61,112 bases of DNA from Spirogloea muscicola. Lineage: Eukaryota; Streptophyta; Zygnematophyceae; Spirogloeales; Spirogloeaceae. Below are positions 54,901-61,112 of this stretch, piece after piece. The translations under genes were made by a program, and so were the position numbers. The stretch spans positions 796,878 to 857,989 of the forward strand of contig WELB01000033.1 in the NCBI GenBank assembly GCA_009602725.1. The letters are read 5' to 3'. The notes beneath the pieces were generated by a model, which saw only the letters and a list, made by a program, of their open reading frames with translations, was not told the DNA's origin and ran no database searches. Every line of letters starts with the position of its first letter. Position 1 is the stretch's first letter.

Positions 54901-57900
54901 GATTTTGGTACATAGCTTCGCAAAAGAATGGAGTAAATGGCGCCATGACTTTGCAAACTGTCAAAAGAACCTGCACAAACGATGCGAATATGTCATAATC
55001 TGTTCTCGTCTTGCCATGATGTTTCATGTTCTCAACTTGCCATGGCGTATTACCACTTCAGAACAGCTGGCAACCTGCTCATTAGTATTGGTCCCACTAG
55101 CCCAACAGTGATGGTCCAAGTAATTCAGGATAGACCTGGGTATCTGTAAAAGCAGAAGGCTTTGATTAAGATCATGTGCAGAGATGTAGAATGGATCGAG
55201 ATGTACATTGAATAGGGTGGAAAGGGCCATGCGGCAGTCAGAGTCGCCTGTACGACCCTTTAGACGCTTCCGATTAAACCGCACGTAAATATTTGTGAGG
55301 TTGTCGACGAACTTGAGTAGGAATGGGGCCACCTGCTCAGAAAACTTATCGCAGTGATGTCAAGCAATCTGACAAGCTCATAACTCAAACTCCTGGCAAC
55401 ATATGTCATGCTTGATCAGAACTCACAGCGTCAAAGCATCTACTGGTCAGCAGTATTGATTCTTGTGCAAGTTTAATATTCCCAAGGAGGACTGAAGAAA
55501 GGACAACTTCAGTCTGCTTTTAATGCAAGCATTGCACACATGCAGATATCATCCACTCACAGTGTAGAGTCTGTAAGCCTCCATCTCTACTCGCACAAAA
55601 CGAACCACGCTTTTACTTGCTGAGTAAATCCACCGATCGAGGATGTTTACGCAGTCATCCAATGTGGTGGGGTCTGCAGGCTGGAAGGGGGGAAGTCCCT
55701 CAATCTCAAGCCTCAAAGCGTTTTGCACAAGGAACCTATAGGCGTTGTACCAAGGCAGAAACACGTCTTTGACCTGTCACACAGCCATGCAAACCTTTTA
55801 ATATTCAGCTCAGTCAATGCTAGGCCGGAAGTCGACGAAACATAAGATACACCTCAGTTGCCCCGCATAAATAATGTGCCAACAGCTCAACACTGACTAG
55901 TCCTCGCTCTCAAAGCCAAATTGCAAGGATCTCTTCAGCATTGACAAAGATAGCATAAGCTTCAGTGCACAATCACAAGGGCTTAGCAGGCGCTCACAAC
56001 AGCAAAGACACCCTCTTTCTTGAAACGAAGAGGCTCTGCTCGAACCACAGGAGAGTTTATCAGGTACAGCCTCATGGCATCCTGATGAGTAGAATATTTG
56101 GCAGCAGTGTTAGAGAGAGGATCGTAGCAACTGTATGGACCTGATTCAGAACTTGGGGTCAGAGATTGAGGGGCAGCAGACTGCAGCATGCAGCATCTGC
56201 AGAGAAGGGTCTCACAGCTCCATATTTGTCGACAATCTCCTGGGGAGGAGGGTAGTTCTTGAGCCGCTTGCTCATCTTCTTGCCGTCCTCAGCCAACACC
56301 AGCCCATTGCAGATGAGATTTTTGAATGCTGGCTTGTCGAACAGTGCGGTTGCAAGCACCATCAATGTGTAGAACCTATATATCACAGAGACCACTCAGA
56401 ACATGCAGAGAATCAGGCAAAGGGACACATTGAGGATATTAGACTCGTGGTGTGCAGTGCGGGCAGCAAATCAACTCTGGTAACACAGAAAGCTTGACAA
56501 ATTGAGTGCATGACCAGACAGGCACAGCATCCCACAAGAATACAACCACCGCATTCATACCAGGACATTTTAACATACTGACAGTGGCAGTGCTTGACTT
56601 GTGGTTGATTACCAGCCACGGGTCTGATCGAGACCCTCAGCAACAAAGTCGCCTGGAAAGTTGTGCTCCAATTGCTCCCGGTTCTCAAATGGATAATGTA
56701 TATAACCATAGGGCATAGAGCCACTCTCAAACCAGCAATCAAATACCTGGGAAAGCACACAACTGCAGAAGTTGTGAATGAGCACCAACCAATAAATTTG
56801 CAGCTCAATCAAGGAAAGCACATAAGAAGCAAAGCAAAATTCAGGTGACAGCAGAGATTTTGTGGTGCCTTACTTCTTCAACTCTTTTAAGAACCCCAAA
56901 CTCTTGGCCGCGGCTTGAAGGAATTGTGACGTGGTCTATGTGGTGCCTATGTAGGTCTGTAGCCTGCATCAGATAAGAACGTCAGCATGCTGTAGCTCAA
57001 AACTTGGCTGATTCATCCATGGCTAATAAAGAAGCAGCGCAGTCCATTCCTTCGTAGTAGACTTTACCCCAGATGTAAGGTCTAGGCTTCTAAACACAGA
57101 TCCACAAACAAAGGCCTTGAACAATCAAGAATTTGTCGAGTTTATGACAAAGATGTCGGGCTACCTTGAAGCCAGATGCTTCATACAGCTCCTGTATGGA
57201 GCCAATGACTCGGATTTCCTGGCCATCTTCGCTTTCCCAGATCGGAAGTGGCGTGCCCCAAAATCGACTCCGACTGACAGCCCAGTCTCTTGCACTTTCT
57301 AGCCAATTATGAAAACGTTTGTCCTGAAGGTATTTAAACAGGTTTCAGCTCTTGCTAGCAGCCTTTCCAATTGATTGTAATTGTTGAGCAGCAAAGCAAT
57401 GAGCTGTTTCATCAAAATATGTACATTGCGACAAAGACCGGGCATTGACTCGGGAATATGATGTGCGCAATAGTACAGTCAGTACAAGTGGTATTCTCTT
57501 CATGTCACCTTGACATAATCTGGCACCCAATATGTCTGCTCATTGTTCTTCAGCAGCTTGTCTTTTATTTTCTCCACGGCAACAAACCTGAAGTATTGCA
57601 AGAATGACCCTGTGACTCAGACTCTGTAAACTGCATAGCCTGAATGACAGCATGTTCTCCAGTCATCAAGGATGTCAAGACTCCACCTCTGAAACGACAG
57701 ACTCAGGATATGTTCCAATTGCATCAGCCATGACATTCCAACAAATGGTGGATGGGTTGCAGAGTTGATGAGACGTACCAACTGGGAACTGCTTTGTAGA
57801 GAAGGGGAGTATCAGATCTCCAGCAGAAGGGGTAGGAGTGCATGATGCTTCCGGAACTGACAAGCCTCCCCATTGCCTGCAGAAATATGTATGCCCTTCT

Positions 57901-60900
57901 GAGGAAAATGTGAAAGCAGGTGAATGCACTTGCATCATGCTCTTGCTCTTACTCAACGTCAAAAGTATATGCCTAAGTTGAGCGTTCCATTGCAATTCAG
58001 GTTAGTATTGAGCTGATGATTGTGTCCAAAAGTCTTTGCAGCTGAAAGACAAGTTTCAAGGTGGACAATTTACGCTCACCTTGACTGCTGCAATGATGTC
58101 CTTGTCCGCCTCTTTGACATACCGGCCAGCAAAATCGCTGACCTTGGCTGTGAATGCACCAGATCCATCAACAGGGTTTGGCAACTCCTCGCCCTTCAAG
58201 CCAAAAACATCTGATGTCACAATTGTCTCGAGGGTACTTTGTTTGTGATGATCTATGAATTAAACGAGCAGAGGATCAAAATAAAGGAGCACGCAAAGCT
58301 GTCCTAATTGTCAACGGCCCAGCATCTGCACATGAGGTGCTTCTAAGCAAGATCAGATCGAAAGGGAGCCATCGACTACCTTCACTATGATATTGTGTGC
58401 AAGGCAAACCCGGTAGTCATCTTCCCCAAACGCAGGAGCACAGTGCACAACTCCTGTGCCACTGTCGTCAGTGACGTAATCATCTGCCACAACTCTGAAG
58501 GCCACTGCAGAGAGCTCTTCGAAGTATGGGAAAAGGGGCTTGTATCTGCAGAAGTGTAACAACACATCCATGTCAGAGACAGAGCTCCTGCACACCTGCC
58601 TCAGCGTTCCTCACACTTGGTCTCAGTACTCAGAGGGTGCCTGGAGAACTACATACTTACTTCGTTCCCACCAGATCAGCCCCCATAACAGTGCTGAGCA
58701 GCTCATATGTGTACGCGTCCACTGCCAGTTGCTGAGGCATAGCGCTGTCGCTCTTCTTGCCCTCCTTCTTGGTTGGCCCCTTCTTTGCATCCTTTCCTTC
58801 TGCCACTACTCCATTAGCTGCCTGATGTGCTGCATCAGGCTTGGCTGCTTCGCTCTTGGCTCTCCTTTTTGGAGGGAGCTGCGATGCTCTTGACTCTGCT
58901 ACTACCAATACCTCGCCACTTTCTCTGGTTTTGACCTGCGCGTATGGTCCATAAGCAGACTCAAAACCAGAACACATCCGCTACTTGCAGATATGACCAC
59001 CATTCCAAGTCAAGGCAGAAATTGCATTGTTGAAGGGCTTGCAAAGGTGTGGCAAGAAGCAAGAAGGCGTGTAAGGGTCAGGCTGCACACTGTCGATTGA
59101 TTTGATTAGGTATTCTCTGTCAACAAGACAATAGTTCTCGCAGGGAGGGTAACAGATTCTTGTGCAGGCGGAAAGAAGCAAAGTGAGAGAGTAAACCTTG
59201 ACATATCTAAGCTTTGCATTGACGCAAAGAGCAAGGTTGCTGGGCAATGTCCAAGGGGTTGTGGTCCAAGCCACGAGAGAGGCGTCGTCTGCATCGTCCA
59301 GCAGCTTGAAGCTCACCATCACTGCTGGGTCTGAAACATCCTGATGTTTCAGACCCAACGGATACCGGCAGATTTAGCTTGCAGCACAAGCGATGTTTCA
59401 GACCCATTGATACTGGCAGACTAGCTTGCAGCAGAGTTGCTGGCACTTGCCCTTCATAACAAGCTGCTCGGGCATCTTTGAGTGTCATCACCATGTAACA
59501 ATACATGACTTGCTGGCGAGAACCCCCCAACAACTCTCAGGCCTGACAAGTCAATTGGTAGAGTTCTCTTCTTTTGTGTCAGGACTCAGAGGGTTGAATA
59601 GTCAGGCCCATAGCATCAGACGGTACCTTGTAACTCAAGCCAGCCTCGAAATTAGAGAGCGGAGTGTTGCAGCCAGTGCTGTATGGCATGACCTGAAAGC
59701 GCAACGGGCTTCTCTTGAGACACACACGATTGTGGTATGATATATGCAGCTGCTAGGACGGTACATGCAGCTGCTCAGCAGAGCTGACCAGAATTGCCGA
59801 CATGATGATGTATGTCAACGCTGTCTACATATTGCCTTGTGTCACTGGGTCACAGGTCAGCGCCGCAACTTGGACTCGTGCAAGGGACTAACCTTGAAGC
59901 CACGATAGACCAGCCCCTTCCGGTGGAGCTGGTTGAAGACCCACCAGACTGTCTCCATGAACTCGGGGTCCATGGTCTTGTAGTCATTCTGGAAGTCAAT
60001 CCACCGCCCACACCGGGTGATGATCTTCTCCCACTCTTTGGAGTACCGCATCACAATACTCCTGCATTCTTCGTTGTATGCTTCAATCCCCATCTCCAGC
60101 ACCTGCATCACGCCTATAGAAAGTGAGCCTCTTGTCTTCAGCTGCATCTTTTCAGGGTGGTCAAGGCAGGCACCAGTCTAAATTGCATGGAGGAGCCAGC
60201 TCTAGCAGCTACGACATTCATCAGTACTTCCTGACCTGATCTTTCGTCTTGATGTTGAGCTTCTGATCAATCTCGTACTCCACGGGAAGGCCATGGCAGT
60301 CCCAACCGAAGCGGCGCGTCACGTAGTGCCCAGTGGCGGTCTGCACCAGTAGCAGCAGACTCGTGTTAGCACTCGCGTTAGAGGCCGAGCAAGGAGTGCG
60401 TCCACAGTGGAATGGAGTGGAAGTGGGGGGTCAGCTCTGCCCTCTCGTACGTGCTAGACCATCTTGAACCCACGAGTGGCTGAGTCCAGCGTGGCAGGCC
60501 AGCTCTACTGTTTGCTTCACTACGCGCAAATGTGCTCCGAGCTGCTGTAGGTGCCATTCCGAGACAGGCTGCCCAGGACTGGCAGTACATTCTGAAGAGG
60601 TGTGGGAAAAGGAGAAGAGGGCCTCCTCAAAAGCGCCTGACGAGGAGTGGTGCTTTGGGTATGACGTTTAGGGTTCAGGCGGCGTGTGCCGCACCTTGTA
60701 GCGAGTCACGATGTCTTTGATGGTGCCCGCGAGGATGTGGCCATAGTGCGGCAGCCCTGCCCACGCCCGGCACGGCGTCGCGCAGCGCCTTGCCGTTCAA
60801 CCAGCAATGGAGGAGCAGCAGGCCGGAGTGGAGGACGGGTGGCACGGCTGTGGCGCAAGCCCGCCGAGTCGCCCTCGATGCCAAGGCGAGCGGGAGGAGA

Positions 60901-61070
60901 GAGGAGGCCTCACCGGTGGCGAAGGGCGGGCCGTCGTAGAAGACGTACTCGGGGCGGCCGGCGGAACGGCGGAGCTGCGTGCGGAAGGCGTCGAGGGCGT
61001 CCCAGAGGGCGAGCACGCGCAGCTCGGCGTCAGGGAAGCTGTACAGCCGCCCCTCCGCCACCTCCTGCAT
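51993..61070 (-). CDS. IARS1: Cytosolic-type isoleucyl-tRNA synthetase
   Basis: Class I synthetase charging tRNA-Ile. ATG 61068-61070 opens [20 protein letters not shown] then [14 protein letters not shown]. Exon 2 carries the HIGH motif as HYGH ([24 protein letters not shown] at 60737-60748). Next are [40 protein letters not shown], then the CP1 editing domain with [20 protein letters not shown] (about 59230-59310) and [19 protein letters not shown] (about 58400-58465). [27 protein letters not shown] and [20 protein letters not shown] follow. The KMSKS motif is [14 protein letters not shown] (KMSKR at 56278-56264). The anticodon-binding region has [20 protein letters not shown] and [20 protein letters not shown]. 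The eukaryotic C-terminus ([40 protein letters not shown]) ends LEEEETAER-stop at 51993. All catalytic motifs are present, over 20 exons. The N-terminus lacks a transit peptide and matches cytosolic enzymes. Confidence 0.95.
60655..60682. repeat. Telomere-like motif in early IARS intron
   Basis: GACGTTTAGGGTTCAGG, a single TTTAGGG-type block a few bases downstream (on the coding strand) of the exon 2 donor. Confidence 0.45.
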
Positions 61071-61112
61071 CGCGCGCCGGCGCCGGCGCCGGCGGCGCCG
61101 GCGGCGGCGGCG
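61071..61112. repeat. GCC/GGC repeat in IARS 5' flank
   Basis: CGCCGGCGC-type repeat immediately upstream of the IARS start codon, continuing to the window end. Confidence 0.8.

Overview
The window is nuclear DNA from a photosynthetic eukaryote, most likely a green alga. Exons are GC-rich and broken by many GT-AG introns. Several genes are of plant or green-lineage type: a TONSOKU-like TPR protein, an MRL7/SVR4-like plastid protein, a plant-style BAG co-chaperone and an INT-type inositol transporter. Degenerate CCCTAAA/TTTAGGG tracts recur, and that telomere motif is used by land plants and Chlorella-type trebouxiophytes but not by Chlamydomonas. Placement below green lineage is inference. 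Three N gaps (14070-14651, 26754-27439, 39332-39877) remove 5' exons, and two of them carry homopolymer runs at an edge.

Layout. 1-10 kb: 3' part of a ubiquitin-specific protease (+), converging on a TONSOKU-like gene (-), then YRDC/Sua5 (-) and an unrecognised gene (-). 10-14 kb: a Maf-family nucleotide pyrophosphatase (+) and an unrecognised gene (-) running into a gap. 14.6-17.3 kb: a graveyard of broken non-LTR retrotransposon fragments in both orientations. 17.8-26 kb: a doubtful small gene (-), an RrmJ/MRM2-type rRNA 2'-O-methyltransferase (-) and a large armadillo plus double-BTB protein (+). 27.5-35 kb: inositol transporter (+, 5' end lost) converging on API5 (-). 35-42 kb: MRL7-like gene (+), divergent from API5 across about 244 bp, then a BAG co-chaperone (-) and an F-box/WD40 protein (+) separated by a gap. 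43-48 kb: succinate-semialdehyde dehydrogenase (+). 48.8-61 kb: an unrecognised membrane protein (-) and a complete cytosolic-type isoleucyl-tRNA synthetase (-).

The genes are a housekeeping mixture and do not form an operon or pathway cluster: tRNA and rRNA modification or charging (YRDC, IARS, MRM2), ubiquitin and protein quality control (USP, F-box, BTB, BAG), chromatin replication (TONSOKU), plastid biogenesis (MRL7) and GABA-shunt metabolism (SSADH).

The structure least explained by the genes is threefold. (1) Fragments of a non-LTR retrotransposon family end their ORF with a (T/S)RG(Y/F/C)-stop signature, usually followed about 80-130 nt later by a GGCTGG/CCAGCC hairpin. (2) Copies are joined 3'-end-to-interior, and one of these junctions has a clean 13-bp duplication. 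(3) Telomere-like tracts sit almost only in promoters or early introns. The TONSOKU-like gene also carries an inverted pair of E2F-type sites about 100 bp upstream of its start codon.
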